This document shows positions 20,500 through 30,962 of a DNA stretch of 64,000 bases, in pieces. The DNA is taken from the NCBI RefSeq assembly GCF_016925635.1, contig NZ_CP070490.1, forward strand, positions 806,001 to 870,000. The letters are read 5' to 3'. The notes under the pieces are model-generated. The model was not told where the DNA came from. It did no database searches and was given only the letters and a program-made list of their open reading frames with translations. The position numbers and the translations under genes were made by a program. Numbering within the stretch: the stretch's first letter is position 1; every line of letters begins with the position of its first letter. The DNA comes from Lysinibacillus fusiformis (GTDB taxonomy: Bacteria; Bacillota; Bacilli; Bacillales_A; Planococcaceae).

Positions 20500-21080
20500 T
20501 AATGTGTACCTGATTGACTAAAGTCGATAGATGGTGCTTTGTCAGCTCCTGCTGCGGCTTTAAAGTATTCTTTTTGTTCGAAGCCAAACATCCCTGCCAT
20601 CAAATTACCAGGAAAACGTTTAACATGTTTATTGAATTGCTGCACCTCATTATTGTAATCCTCACGTGCTACCGCCAGGCGATTTTCAGTACCTGCTAGC
20701 TCATCCATTAACTGACGGAAGTTTGCATCTGCTTTTAAGTTTGGATAATTTTCCACAACGACTAGTAAACGACTAAGAGCGCCCGTTAATGCATCATTGG
20801 CGACAGCTTGCTCCTCTGGTGAGCTTGCACTCCCCATTTGGGCACGCGCCTCCGTAATACTCGTTATCACCTCTTGCTCATGATTGGTATAGCCTTTCAC
20901 AGATTCCACCAGATTGGGAATCAAATCATAGCGACGTTGGAGCTGATTTTCAACTTGTGCCCATTTAGAATCAACATTTTCCTCGGCTGTCACCAGGCTA
21001 TTATATTTAGGTATGAATAATAAGGCAATTACAACAAGAATAATGACAATTATTCCAATTGGTCCAAGCAACTTTTTCAA
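20499..21080 (-). CDS. LemA family protein
   Basis: 193 residues from a TTG at 21080, which lies 7 bp behind AAGGAGG; an in-frame ATG 36 bp upstream would place that site inside the gene. One N-terminal membrane helix (GIIVIILVVIALLFIPKY) and a helical bundle with the LemA features NVDSKWAQVENQLQRRYDLIPNLV and AREDYNNEVQQFN...PGNLMAGMFGF. First gene of a two-gene unit with the TPM protein. Exact role unknown. Confidence 0.92.
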   Translation of the reverse strand: MKKLLGPIGIIVIILVVIALLFIPKYNSLVTAEENVDSKWAQVENQLQRRYDLIPNLVESVKGYTNHEQEVITSITEARAQMGSASSPEEQAVANDALTGALSRLLVVVENYPNLKADANFRQLMDELAGTENRLAVAREDYNNEVQQFNKHVKRFPGNLMAGMFGFEQKEYFKAAAGADKAPSIDFSQSGTH

Positions 21081-21213
21081 ATTTAAGCCTCCTTGACTTG
21101 CTTTTCCTTCTATCATTAGTCTACATTTTTACCTTTACATTTATACCGTATGAAATTGAATTGACTCGACATACTAAATACTGCAACAAAAAATTATTGA
21201 GGAGGCGTTTTTT

Positions 21214-21828
21214 TTGTCACAATCGTTTTACAACGAATCATCCAATCAAACAAATTTCAACCAACAGCATAGCCTAAATCATGGTGGCCATGAAATGATG
21301 GACATGCATGAAACAATTGGCGAAATTATTGCAGGTATGAACCAAGCCATTATTTTGCGTCCCCATGTAAAAGACCCTGAACTACTCAACATTTTGGATC
21401 GTCAATATAATTTCACTCTAGGTATGTACAATACAATCGTAGAGTCCTTTAAAACAGGGCACGATCCATCTGTTCCAACAGGACGTTACCAAATGGAAAC
21501 AGGAAATGACTTCAAATATGGCTTAAATCCTGGTCAACCGAAAAAGCCAATGCAAAATGCTAATGAAATAAATGATGAAGCCATTTCTGGATTCTTACTT
21601 GGTGCTCAAAAAGGCGCAGCAAAATGTATGACAACCGCTGCGTTGGAGACAACAAACCCTGTTGTTCGTCGCGTTGTTGCAGATAGTATTCCTAACTGCA
21701 TTGAAATGGGATACGAATTATCCATTTATCAAAATAAACACGGCTATTATCAGGTGCCTCAGTACTCCCAACAGGATATGCAAACGATGCTAAATGCATA
21801 CGACACAACATCTAATCCCCTTCATTAA
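21214..21828 (+). CDS. Spore coat protein F-like protein
   Basis: 204 residues starting at TTG behind GAGGAGG. The central region (about 28-100, HETIGEIIAGMNQAIILRPHVKDPEL...) and the C-terminal part with NEINDEAISGFLLGAQKG and PVVRRVVADSIPNCIEMGYEL match the Coat_F (CotF/YraF) family, ferritin-like helical proteins of the spore coat. N-terminus is Asn/Gln/His-rich. It implies an endospore former. Single gene with its own terminator; probably mother-cell expressed, though I cannot fix a promoter. Confidence 0.9.
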   Translation: MSQSFYNESSNQTNFNQQHSLNHGGHEMMDMHETIGEIIAGMNQAIILRPHVKDPELLNILDRQYNFTLGMYNTIVESFKTGHDPSVPTGRYQMETGNDFKYGLNPGQPKKPMQNANEINDEAISGFLLGAQKGAAKCMTTAALETTNPVVRRVVADSIPNCIEMGYELSIYQNKHGYYQVPQYSQQDMQTMLNAYDTTSNPLH

Positions 21829-21834
21829 ATAAGA

Positions 21835-21873
21835 ACAGTCCATGGTGAATACTCATCATGGACTGCTTTTTTT
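21835..21873 (+). terminator. Terminator after the coat protein gene
   Basis: Stem CAGTCCATG / CATGGACTG (21836-21844 with 21857-21865), then GC and seven T. Confidence 0.9.
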
Positions 21874-21879
21874 AGCACA

Positions 21880-21912
21880 AAAAAGCGAACGAGCATGTCG
21901 TTCGCTTTTTCA
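21880..21912 (-). terminator. Terminator of the amino acid ABC operon
   Basis: Stem AAAAGCGAACGA / TCGTTCGCTTTT with a 5-nt loop just after the ATPase gene; symmetrical, so it can act in both directions. Confidence 0.88.
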
Positions 21913-21915
21913 GCT

Positions 21916-22638
21916 TTATAATACTTTTCCTAAAAACGCCTTTGTTCGGTCGCTTTGTGGATTGCCGAATAGTTCCTCTGGAGAACCTTCTTCTACGATA
22001 TAGCCTCCATCCATAAAGACTACTCGATCGCCTACTTCACGAGCAAAGCCCATTTCATGCGTCACAACCACCATTGTCATCCCTTCAGCCGCTAGATTTT
22101 TCATAACATCTAGCACCTCTTTTACCATTTCAGGGTCAAGTGCTGAAGTTGGCTCGTCAAATAAAATAGCTTTTGGCTTCATAGCTAAGGCACGAGCAAT
22201 TGCCACACGCTGCTGTTGACCACCCGATAGCTGCTCAGGATAATTATAGGCCTTGCTATCGAGTCCAACTTTTTTTAATAGCTCATGTCCTAGTTCTTCT
22301 GCGTTTGCACGACTCATTTTACGAATTTGCATAGGTGCCATCGTGACATTATCGATAACAGTCATATGCGGGAATAAGTTAAATTGTTGAAACACCATGC
22401 CCACTTCTGCACGTATTTCATTGATATTCGTTTTAGGATCATTAATCTTTACATTTTCAATATAAATAGCACCATCTGTTACTTCTTCTAACATATTAAT
22501 GCATCGTAGAAATGTACTTTTTCCTGATCCAGATGGCCCAATGACACAGACAACTTGTTTTTCTTGAATTTCGTAATCGATTCCTTTTAATACTTCAAGC
22601 TTACCAAAGTACTTGTGTAGGTTTTCAATTTTTATCAT
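21916..22638 (-). CDS. Polar amino acid ABC transporter, ATP-binding protein
   Basis: 240 residues, GlnQ/GltL type. Walker [14 protein letters not shown] (about 34-46), Q-loop [13 protein letters not shown], signature [15 protein letters not shown], Walker [15 protein letters not shown]-loop [12 protein letters not shown]. It powers uptake through the permease next to it. Overlaps the permease gene by 4 bp. Substrate most likely glutamine or another polar amino acid, not decidable from the ATPase. Confidence 0.93.
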   Translation of the reverse strand: MIKIENLHKYFGKLEVLKGIDYEIQEKQVVCVIGPSGSGKSTFLRCINMLEEVTDGAIYIENVKINDPKTNINEIRAEVGMVFQQFNLFPHMTVIDNVTMAPMQIRKMSRANAEELGHELLKKVGLDSKAYNYPEQLSGGQQQRVAIARALAMKPKAILFDEPTSALDPEMVKEVLDVMKNLAAEGMTMVVVTHEMGFAREVGDRVVFMDGGYIVEEGSPEELFGNPQSDRTKAFLGKVL

Positions 22639-23345
22639 CTTGCTTCCCGCCCTTCTACCTTAGCTTTACGAGGGACATAACTATTGCTAAATCGTTTCTC
22701 GATAAATGCTACAACTTTCGTTACACCATATGTTAAAACTAAATACAATAATGCTGCAACGATATACGGTTCCCAGAAGCGGAAGCTTGCACCAGCTACT
22801 ACCTTACTAGCATATAAAATATCTGGTGCGGCAATAACTGTTACGAGTGAAGAATCTTTTAATAATGCGATGAATTCATTCCCTAATGGTGGGATCATAC
22901 GTCTAAATGCTTGAGGTAAAATGACCTTACGCATCGCTTGGTTATGTGTTAACCCAAGAGAGCGTGCAGCCTCCATTTGCCCTTTTGCAATACTTTGAAT
23001 CCCTGCACGGAAAATTTCTGCATTGTAAGCAGCACAGTTTAAAATAAGCGCTGTAATCCCCGATACCATATAACCTAAAGAATGACCAAAAATTGTTGGA
23101 ATAACTGCTAAGTGAATTAACAAGATTTGTACAAGCATCGGTGTTCCACGGAATAAATCGATATATAGTTTAGATGGCCAATAAATCCATTTTTTACTCG
23201 ATAATTTTCCAAGACCTAAAAATAGCCCTAATAGAATACCGCCAAAATAACCACTAAGTGTCAAAATAAGTGTTACGCCAATACCTCGTATAAACATATC
23301 TCGGTAGTTCCAGACAATGTCCCAGCGTAAGTCAAAGATGTCCAT
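22635..23345 (-). CDS. Polar amino acid ABC transporter, permease
   Basis: 236 residues, HisM/GlnP type with about five membrane segments. The EAA loop is visible as [21 protein letters not shown] (about 145-165), followed by [20 protein letters not shown], the hallmark of this subfamily. As the only permease gene it probably works as a homodimer. Second gene of the operon. Confidence 0.93.
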   Translation of the reverse strand: MDIFDLRWDIVWNYRDMFIRGIGVTLILTLSGYFGGILLGLFLGLGKLSSKKWIYWPSKLYIDLFRGTPMLVQILLIHLAVIPTIFGHSLGYMVSGITALILNCAAYNAEIFRAGIQSIAKGQMEAARSLGLTHNQAMRKVILPQAFRRMIPPLGNEFIALLKDSSLVTVIAAPDILYASKVVAGASFRFWEPYIVAALLYLVLTYGVTKVVAFIEKRFSNSYVPRKAKVEGREAR

Positions 23346-23432
23346 CCGAAAACCCCATTCCCCTTTAAATTACGAATAATAAATGAGCCGCTAGCAAAAT
23401 TACTATGTTAGTAGCATCATGTCATTCATTTG

Positions 23433-24230
23433 TTACTCAAAATCAGTGCCCGTAATTTCTTTTAATTTACCGTTTTCTTTAATCTTTTTAAGACCTTCAT
23501 TTAATTTATCTAACAATTCTTTATTCCCTTTTTGAACCATAAAGCCATAGTATTCTTTGTCGAATGCGTCATCTTCAATTACTTTTAGTTTTTGATCTGG
23601 ATGAGCTTTCATATATTCATAAACTACCGCATTATCTCCGATAGCTGCATCAACATTACCATTTAGCATCTCTTGAATCGCGATTGGCTGACTTTCAAAT
23701 GCCATAATATTTGTACTTGCTTCCCCTTGTAGCTTTTTCGCCGCCATATGACCAGTAGCATTAATTTGTACTGATACTTTTTTATCTTTTAATTCATCAA
23801 GAGATTTGATTTTTGAATCTTCTTTCACAACAATTAATAATTGAGACTCATAGTATGGTTCAGTGAAATCAAATGATTCTTTACGCTCTTCAGTAATTGT
23901 GATTCCTGAAGCTCCGATATTTGTTTCACCATTTTTAATTGTTTGGAAAACTGGTTCCCACCCAATATTATTCCACTCAACTTCAAAGTCCATTTCATCT
24001 GCAATAGCTTGTAAAATATCGACATCAATCCCTACAATTTTCCCTGAATCGTCAACAGATTCAAATGGTGCAAAAGTGGCCTCAGTACCAACTTTGTATA
24101 CTTTCTTGCCATCTCCGCCGTCTTCTGAAGGTGTACTACCAGAAGAAGCATCATCTTTTGTACCACATCCTGCAAGTGCTAATGTTAATGCTGCGATAAT
24201 CATCAGTAACATCCAACCTGTTTTTTTCAT
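23433..24230 (-). CDS. Polar amino acid ABC transporter, substrate-binding lipoprotein
   Basis: 265 residues. Lipobox LALAGC with Cys22 as the lipidated residue, an acidic/Ser linker, then the family-3 solute-binding fold: YKVGTEATFAPFES, GIDVDILQAIADEM, IGASGITITEERKE, FTEPYYES and a late YGFMVQKGNKELL. It binds the amino acid outside the membrane. First gene of the operon, GGGGGAAATAC before the ATG. Confidence 0.93.
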   Translation of the reverse strand: MKKTGWMLLMIIAALTLALAGCGTKDDASSGSTPSEDGGDGKKVYKVGTEATFAPFESVDDSGKIVGIDVDILQAIADEMDFEVEWNNIGWEPVFQTIKNGETNIGASGITITEERKESFDFTEPYYESQLLIVVKEDSKIKSLDELKDKKVSVQINATGHMAAKKLQGEASTNIMAFESQPIAIQEMLNGNVDAAIGDNAVVYEYMKAHPDQKLKVIEDDAFDKEYYGFMVQKGNKELLDKLNEGLKKIKENGKLKEITGTDFE

Positions 24231-24482
24231 TGTATTTCCCCCTAGTTCGATAATTTTCCAAAATACGTATTATTTTTCGCAATTCGGAAATGTTAGACTA
24301 TTAGGTCAATTATATTAACAATATAGTATTTAGACAACAACTTTTCGCATAAAACTAAATATTTTTTCATATAAATTTATAATTAATTCATATAATTTGA
24401 AAAAACATGTATAAATCACAAGAAATTAAACCTAAAACTAATATATATACAATGAGAACCATGCCAAATTTCGATAAATTTA
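24231..24482. other. AT-rich leader upstream of the ABC operon
   Basis: About 250 bp with no ORF, no hairpin of note and no confident promoter. It presumably holds the promoter of the amino acid transporter operon. Confidence 0.4.
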
Positions 24483-24485
24483 GGC

Positions 24486-24522
24486 AAAAAAAAGAATCCC
24501 CTCAGATAGGATTCTTTTTTTT
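24486..24522 (-). terminator. Terminator downstream of tRNA-Arg
   Basis: Stem AAAGAATCC / GGATTCTTT with a loop CCTCAGATA; T runs on both strands. It fits the tRNA transcript on the minus strand. Confidence 0.75.
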
Positions 24523-24728
24523 CGACTATTGCTAGTCTCACGTACAGTATGTTCACTAAAAAATAATTTGGAGTTATTGCTTTTTTGAAGGTTTGAAAGG
24601 AATAAATAGGGGAATAATGCCAACTAGGACAGTATTCACTTTATTCTTCCTCTCGATCTCCAGTAAGCAGGCTGCTAAACTACTTATTAGGAGATGAGCT
24701 ATTACAGTATATCAATTCATCAGTAAAA

Positions 24729-24803
24729 TGGCGCCCTCGGAGGGAATCGAACCCCCAGTGCAAGAACCGGAATCTTACGTGTTATCCATTACACCACGAG
24801 GGC
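24729..24803 (-). tRNA. tRNA-Arg (anticodon CCG)
   Basis: The minus strand folds as a tRNA: acceptor GCCCTCG / CGAGGGC, discriminator G and an encoded CCA, T-loop GGTTCGATTCC, anticodon loop TTCCGGT giving anticodon CCG for codon CGG. 75 nt including CCA. A single isolated tRNA gene beside clpP. Confidence 0.93.
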
Positions 24804-25005
24804 AAAAGACACAAAAAAAAAGTACTCACTCTAGGCTTACGAAAAGCATGATGTAGATAACCCTCATTTGAAGCATACCTGCAAAATAGTGTCCTGTACT
24901 TTAAACTTATAACCTTAATTATTATACAAGCCCATCCCATATAATTCAACCATAGAATGCAAAAACAATTTATTTTTTTTAATTTCACTTTAGCAGGGTT
25001 AATAT

Positions 25006-25035
25006 TTGACCTTCCCTGACTATAATGTGTATGAT
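25006..25035 (+). promoter_or_regulatory. clpP promoter with a CtsR-like half site
   Basis: TTGACC (25006-25011), 18-bp spacer, TATGAT (25030-25035), 74 bp before the start. TTTGACC (25005-25011), overlapping the -35, is exactly the reverse complement of one CtsR heptad (GGTCAAA). The second heptad is not recognisable, so CtsR control is only suggested. Confidence 0.5.
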
Positions 25036-25108
25036 AAGGATACAGCTGAAATACAAAGGAAATTTTCAGTAAAGGTATTCGAATTTAGCTTTTTAAGGAG
25101 GATTTAAC

Positions 25109-25699
25109 ATGAATTTAATTCCTACAGTTATTGAACAAACAAGTCGTGGTGAGCGTGCATATGACATTTATTCACGTCTACTTAAAGACCGTATTATCCT
25201 TTTAGGAAGTGCCATTGATGACAATGTTGCTAACTCCATTGTCGCTCAGCTTCTTTTCCTACAAGCAGAAGATCCAGATAAAGATATCTCACTTTACATT
25301 AACTCACCTGGCGGATCCATTACGGCTGGTATGGCTATTTATGACACAATGCAAATTATTAAACCACAGGTACAAACAATTTGTATTGGGATGGCTGCAT
25401 CAATGGGTGCTTTCCTACTTGCAGCTGGTGAACCTGGTAAACGTTTTGCTCTACCAAATGCTGAAGTAATGATTCACCAACCACTAGGTGGTGCACAAGG
25501 TCAAGCGACAGAAATTGAAATTGCTGCTAAACGTATTTTATTCTTACGTGAAAAACTAAATGGCATTTTATCTGAACGCACAGGTCAACCACTTGAAGTC
25601 ATTGCAAGAGACACAGATCGTGATAACTTCATGACTGCTGAACGTGCAAAAGAATATGGCTTAATTGACCACATTATGCATCGTAGCGATAATAAATAA
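25109..25699 (+). CDS. clpP: ATP-dependent Clp protease proteolytic subunit ClpP
   Basis: 196 residues. Catalytic triad in expected places: Ser98 (GMAASMGA), His123 (MIHQPLGG) and Asp172 (DTDRDNFM). Forms the tetradecameric barrel that degrades proteins fed by ClpX/ClpC/ClpE. Start behind AAGGAGG. Single gene with a terminator right after it; the neighbour crh is convergent. Confidence 0.98.
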   Translation: MNLIPTVIEQTSRGERAYDIYSRLLKDRIILLGSAIDDNVANSIVAQLLFLQAEDPDKDISLYINSPGGSITAGMAIYDTMQIIKPQVQTICIGMAASMGAFLLAAGEPGKRFALPNAEVMIHQPLGGAQGQATEIEIAAKRILFLREKLNGILSERTGQPLEVIARDTDRDNFMTAERAKEYGLIDHIMHRSDNK

Positions 25700-25704
25700 A
25701 AAAT

Positions 25705-25739
25705 AAAAGGCATCACAGATTTGCTCTGTGATGCCTTTT
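25705..25739. terminator. Bidirectional terminator between clpP and crh
   Basis: Stem AAAAGGCATCACAGA / TCTGTGATGCCTTTT with a 5-nt loop; A and T runs on the two sides serve both convergent genes. Confidence 0.9.
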
Positions 25740-25753
25740 GTGTTCAATGAATG

Positions 25754-26011
25754 TTAATCTTCATTTTCAATAATTGTTGCCAATGCTGTAACCGCTTGCT
25801 CAGCATCGTTACCTTCACTACTTAAAGTAACTTCAGTACCTTTAGCAACAGCTAAGCTCATGACACCCATAATGGATTTGGCATTTACTTTTTTCTCATC
25901 TTTTTCTAGAAAGATATCAGCACTAAAACGATTTGCTTCCTGCACAAATAGTGCTGCTTGTCTAGCTTGTAGTCCTAATTTTAATTTAACCTGGACTCTT
26001 CTCTCAATCAT
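25754..26011 (-). CDS. crh: HPr-like catabolite repression protein Crh
   Basis: 85 residues from the ATG at 26011 (GGGGAG 8 bp upstream). With this start the two diagnostic positions fall exactly as in Crh: Gln15 (GLQARQAAL) replaces the catalytic His15 of HPr, so it cannot carry PTS phosphate, while Ser46 (NAKSIMG), the HprK target, is kept. Crh-Ser46-P is a corepressor of CcpA. Its kinase HprK is also encoded in this window. Last gene of the trxB/rapZ/whiA string, as in B. subtilis. Confidence 0.95.
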   Translation of the reverse strand: MIERRVQVKLKLGLQARQAALFVQEANRFSADIFLEKDEKKVNAKSIMGVMSLAVAKGTEVTLSSEGNDAEQAVTALATIIENED

Positions 26012-26123
26012 TCTCAAAACTCCCCTTCACTACCGTTCATCTATTAGTTTTATCTTACCTCACTTACTAGCAAAAGAACAATAAGCGATTAGCATGACAT
26101 TCATACCTGAAAAGTATGATAAC

Positions 26124-27071
26124 TTAACCACCTATTTTTTCACCGCGCCTTAATGCATCAGCAATCTCATCAATTTTTCTCAATCGATGGTTGACACCTG
26201 ATTTACTAACCGTTCCACTAGATACCATTTCACCAAGCTCTTTTAATGTCACATCTTGGTATTCTACACGGAGACGTGCTATTTCACGAAGCTTCTCTGG
26301 TAGTTGATCTAGACCAATTGAATTTTCAATAAATCGAATATTCTCCACCTGCCGTAATGCTGCACCAATGGTTTTATTTAGGTTGGCTGTTTCACAGTTT
26401 ACAATACGGTTGACACTATTGCGCATGTCTCGCAATATGCGAACATCTTCAAATTTCATCATAGCCTGATGTGCACCAACAATATTAAGGAAATCCGAAA
26501 TTTTTTCTGCTTCCTTTAAGTAAGTCACAAAACCTTTTTTACGTTCGATTGTTTTGGCATTGAGTTCAAATTCATTCATCAAATCCATTAATGCTTCACC
26601 ATGCTCTTTATATAAAGAATACACCTCTAAATGATAAGCTGATGTTTCTGGATTATTGACAGAACCTCCTGCTAAAAATGCACCTCTTAAATAAGCTCTT
26701 TTTTGGCCACTCTTTTGAATGAGCTTTCTTGAGATCGTATGGTTAAATTGAAAGTCGTCTGAGATGATTTCTAAATCAATTAACAGCTCACGCGCACCTT
26801 CTCTTACACGGCATATATACACATTATTTTTTTTCAGTCGCATTTTCTTACGAACCAGTAATTCCACATTGTACGGATACAATTTTTTCATAATCGTATA
26901 TAGTCTTCTGGCAATTGCAGCGTTTTCAGTTTGCACGTCTAAGCTTAGTTGTTTATTTGCAAAGGATAATGAACCATTCATACGAATTAGGGCAGAAACT
27001 TCTGCTTTCATACAATGATTGTCCGCTTCTATTTGTGTTAACTCTTTTTTTGTTTCAGAAGCAAAAGACAT
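26124..27071 (-). CDS. whiA: WhiA, DNA-binding protein of LAGLIDADG-like fold
   Basis: 315 residues from the ATG at 27071 ([12 protein letters not shown], the conserved start; a start 18 bp upstream is possible). N-terminal two-thirds is the LAGLIDADG-like domain ([16 protein letters not shown]...YHLEVYS), C-terminal third a helix-turn-helix ending in [27 protein letters not shown]. In sporulating actinobacteria it is a developmental activator; in Bacillus it affects division and chromosome segregation. Lies between yvcK and crh. Confidence 0.95.
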   Translation of the reverse strand: MSFASETKKELTQIEADNHCMKAEVSALIRMNGSLSFANKQLSLDVQTENAAIARRLYTIMKKLYPYNVELLVRKKMRLKKNNVYICRVREGARELLIDLEIISDDFQFNHTISRKLIQKSGQKRAYLRGAFLAGGSVNNPETSAYHLEVYSLYKEHGEALMDLMNEFELNAKTIERKKGFVTYLKEAEKISDFLNIVGAHQAMMKFEDVRILRDMRNSVNRIVNCETANLNKTIGAALRQVENIRFIENSIGLDQLPEKLREIARLRVEYQDVTLKELGEMVSSGTVSKSGVNHRLRKIDEIADALRRGEKIGG

Positions 27072-27136
27072 ATCACGCCCCCCTTTCAATCCTGATTTCT
27101 ATGTATATGTTCATCTTACCATATACAATAAAGCCA

Positions 27137-28132
27137 TTATGTTTCTATTATTGGTCCTCTTACTTTTTGATGGTAAATATCAGCATAATCTACCAGCCAT
27201 TCTGCAACATTCGCAGCATTATGCCGAACTGTGCCATCTGGACGAATTGTAGCAATGTCTCGTTTAATAACTTCTAATCCCATGCTTTCAAGCTTTGCTA
27301 CGTCAAATGTCACTGGTTCCGCTCTTTCTTCTTTATACAGTTCTTTAACAGGGTTAGGGAGTTCTTCATCATTTACTAAAATGGAATCGATAAAGTCATG
27401 GCCAACATGCTTATGTATAGCTGTTACATGATCGCCTGCTGTATAAGAAATGGTTTCACCCTTTTGTGTCATTAAATTACAAACATATATTTTTCTTCCT
27501 TTAGCCTTAACAACTGCTTCTCCTATCTCCTTAACAAGCAAATTCGGAATAATGCTTGTATACAAGCTTCCTGGTCCTATTAAAATATAGTCGGCACGAA
27601 GTATAGCACGAATAGCTTCTGGTAACGGTTGCACATTTTCAGGTACTAAAAAAACGCGATTAATGCGTTTTGTCGCTGTCGGGATTTTTGATTCGCCCTC
27701 AATAATTGAACCGTCCTCAAGCACAGCATGTAAGGCGATTTTTTTATTAGCAGCTGGTATTACTCGACCATGAACTTTTAAAACCTTTCCCATCTCACTA
27801 ATAGCATGACTGAAATCTCCAGTAATATCAGTGAGTGCCGTAAGCATTAAATTCCCTAAGGAATGACCTCGTAAATCTTCAGATGCTGAAAAACGATATT
27901 GAAACATTTGCTCTACAAGGGGCTCAATATCTGATAATGCTGCAATTACATTGCGTACATCCCCAGGTGGTGGAATATCATAATCATCACGTAAACGCCC
28001 TGAAGAACCGCCATCATCTGCTACTGTCACAATAGCAGTAATATCAAATGGGTGGTGCTTCAGCCCGCGAAGTAACGTGGAGAGCCCTGTGCCACCACCA
28101 ATTACCACAAGCTTTGTTTGCTTTTTCCCCAT
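27137..28132 (-). CDS. yvcK: Gluconeogenesis factor YvcK (CofD-like)
   Basis: 331 residues with the CofD-like nucleotide-binding fold: VIGGGTGLSTLLRGLK at the N-terminus, VTVADDGGSSGRLRDDY and GDVRNVIAALSD. It binds UDP-sugars and is needed for normal growth and shape on gluconeogenic carbon sources in Bacillus. Overlap-free but tight with rapZ (4 bp) in the conserved rapZ-yvcK-whiA-crh block. Confidence 0.94.
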   Translation of the reverse strand: MGKKQTKLVVIGGGTGLSTLLRGLKHHPFDITAIVTVADDGGSSGRLRDDYDIPPPGDVRNVIAALSDIEPLVEQMFQYRFSASEDLRGHSLGNLMLTALTDITGDFSHAISEMGKVLKVHGRVIPAANKKIALHAVLEDGSIIEGESKIPTATKRINRVFLVPENVQPLPEAIRAILRADYILIGPGSLYTSIIPNLLVKEIGEAVVKAKGRKIYVCNLMTQKGETISYTAGDHVTAIHKHVGHDFIDSILVNDEELPNPVKELYKEERAEPVTFDVAKLESMGLEVIKRDIATIRPDGTVRHNAANVAEWLVDYADIYHQKVRGPIIET

Positions 28133-28136
28133 TCAC

Positions 28137-29030
28137 TCATTCCTTTCTACGATTAATATCACGATGCGTAATAACCGTATTTTCCTTGCCCGCAAAATAT
28201 GCCCCAAAAAATTCTGCTAATGTCACGGAGCGATGCTGGCCCCCAGTACAACCAAAAGCAATAACAAGCTGTGATTTGCCCTCTTGTCGATAGAGAGGAA
28301 TCATAAAGTCTAATAAATCCGTTAGTTTTTGTATGAGGATTTGCGTGTCTTCCAAAGCTAAAACATAAGAAGATACCTCTGTTTGAAGACCCGTTTTTGG
28401 ACGTAGCTCCTCCACATAATATGGGTTTTTAAGAAAACGAACATCAAACACTAAGTCCGCATCAATCGGCATACCATGTTTAAAGCCAAAGGACATAATG
28501 TTAACGGTAAAAATAGTATCTGCCTCACTCGCAAATTCTTTGACAATTTTTTCACGCAATTGCTTTGGTTTCATATTAGATGTGTTATAAACAAAATTAG
28601 CACGGCCCTTTACTTCAGATAAAAGTACTCGTTCCTGTTTAATTCCATCTAGAGGTAAACCGTTCACTGCTAATGGATGGGCACGTCTTGTTTCTTTATA
28701 ACGTCTGACTAATGTGGCATCATCTGCATCTAAAAATAAAATACGAGCAACAATATCGCCTTCTTTTAGTATATGGTCCAATGCGCCAATTAGAGCATCA
28801 AAAAAGTCGCCTCCGCGCATATCCATTACTGCCGCAATTCGGGTACTGTTTTTACCAGAATCTCTCAGTAAAGTTAAAAAAGTTGTAAGTAACGCAGGTG
28901 GTAAATTATCAATACAGTAATACCCTAAATCCTCAAAGCTTTGAATAGCTACAGTTTTCCCAGCCCCAGACATTCCTGTAATAATAACCAATTCATGTGT
29001 ACTTTGTTGGCCTTCAACCACCACTGTCAT
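28137..29030 (-). CDS. rapZ: RNase adapter / nucleotide-binding protein RapZ (YvcJ)
   Basis: 297 residues. Walker [13 protein letters not shown] (Gly19 to Thr26), a Walker B-like region in [20 protein letters not shown] and the C-terminal [14 protein letters not shown] motif typical of YvcJ/RapZ. A GTPase/ATPase in B. subtilis; in enterobacteria an adapter for GlmZ small RNA decay. The start overlaps none of its neighbours and follows AGGAG. Part of the conserved operon. Confidence 0.94.
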   Translation of the reverse strand: MTVVVEGQQSTHELVIITGMSGAGKTVAIQSFEDLGYYCIDNLPPALLTTFLTLLRDSGKNSTRIAAVMDMRGGDFFDALIGALDHILKEGDIVARILFLDADDATLVRRYKETRRAHPLAVNGLPLDGIKQERVLLSEVKGRANFVYNTSNMKPKQLREKIVKEFASEADTIFTVNIMSFGFKHGMPIDADLVFDVRFLKNPYYVEELRPKTGLQTEVSSYVLALEDTQILIQKLTDLLDFMIPLYRQEGKSQLVIAFGCTGGQHRSVTLAEFFGAYFAGKENTVITHRDINRRKE

Positions 29031-29039
29031 GCAACTCCT

Positions 29040-29507
29040 TTATTGTTCTTTTGAAATTTGTATTTTCTGATGAAGTAATTCAAAATTCGTTGTATAGTCA
29101 AACGTGCCATACTGAATGCCTGATTGCGAAACAGCAAATTGTAAATTAGTTCGATCTCCTTCAGCCATTGGCAAATGTGCTAAATCCTCTACTGGGTGCC
29201 ATGCAAGCTTGCCTTCTCTTGTTTCTTTGAATGGTATACCTTCTACATCCTTTGCAACAAATGTATAGAGCATCCATTCATCCACTACATCATTGTTTTC
29301 TTTAATGACCATCGTATAAACACCCTTTAAATGAACATGTAAAGGTGTGACATTTGTTTCTTCTTGAAACTCACGTAAAGCAGCCTCAAAGATTGACTCG
29401 CCGCTCTCCATTTTCCCTCCTGGCGCTACATACCAGCCTCGTCTTGGTTTCTGAAGTAATAATACTTTACCGTCTTTTACGGCAATTAAATTTGCAATTC
29501 TTTGCAT
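29040..29507 (-). CDS. NUDIX hydrolase (YvcI-like)
   Basis: 155 residues from the ATG at 29507 (MQRIANLIAVKDG), which has AGAGGTG upstream; the longer option adds six residues. The Nudix box is complete: G-x5-E-x7-REFQEET in the stretch GKMESGESIFEAALREFQEE. The position before rapZ is that of yvcI in B. subtilis. Likely an 8-oxo-dGTP-type nucleotide pyrophosphatase (MutT-like), substrate not proven. Confidence 0.9.
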   Translation of the reverse strand: MQRIANLIAVKDGKVLLLQKPRRGWYVAPGGKMESGESIFEAALREFQEETNVTPLHVHLKGVYTMVIKENNDVVDEWMLYTFVAKDVEGIPFKETREGKLAWHPVEDLAHLPMAEGDRTNLQFAVSQSGIQYGTFDYTTNFELLHQKIQISKEQ

Positions 29508-29688
29508 AGGCACACCTCTAATCACTTTTGCATTCTACTCTTCATTATAACAAGACCTTGTAAGATTTGTCCTCATTTACAACTCTTGTACGCAGACAAT
29601 TAACAATTTAGTTTTATTCAAAGATAACCATTTCATCTTAGGCGAAATTTACGTTTTTCCTGATAGGATTATTTGGTTTTTTACACAT

Positions 29689-29733
29689 AAAAAAGTAGGT
29701 TGCTCCCACCTAATGGAGGCGGAAACAACCTAC
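29689..29733 (-). terminator. Terminator after trxB
   Basis: Minus strand stem GTAGGTTG / CAACCTAC enclosing a second inner stem (CCGCCTCCATTAGGTGGG), followed by TTTTTT. It ends trxB about 120 bp past the stop. The rest of 29508-29855 shows no gene. Confidence 0.8.
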
Positions 29734-29855
29734 TAAACAAAATAAAAGGGGGATTGCTAATTACATTTTTAATGATACACCTTTTATATGTCATACAAGT
29801 TACAGCAATATTAAAACCACATTAAAATTGTATTTTTTACCTTAAAATAGCCATG

Positions 29856-30812
<957 letters not shown>

Positions 30813-30962
30813 CTAAACAGAATACTTTTTATCTTCATTCAACCAATAAGTGTAACGTCATCTATAGAAGAAGATCAATGACGCTAAGGAAAAATTGGTG
30901 ATAGCGTTAGTATGTTCATCGTATGTGAAAGTATAAAGTTATTCAACTATGTTGCTCACACA

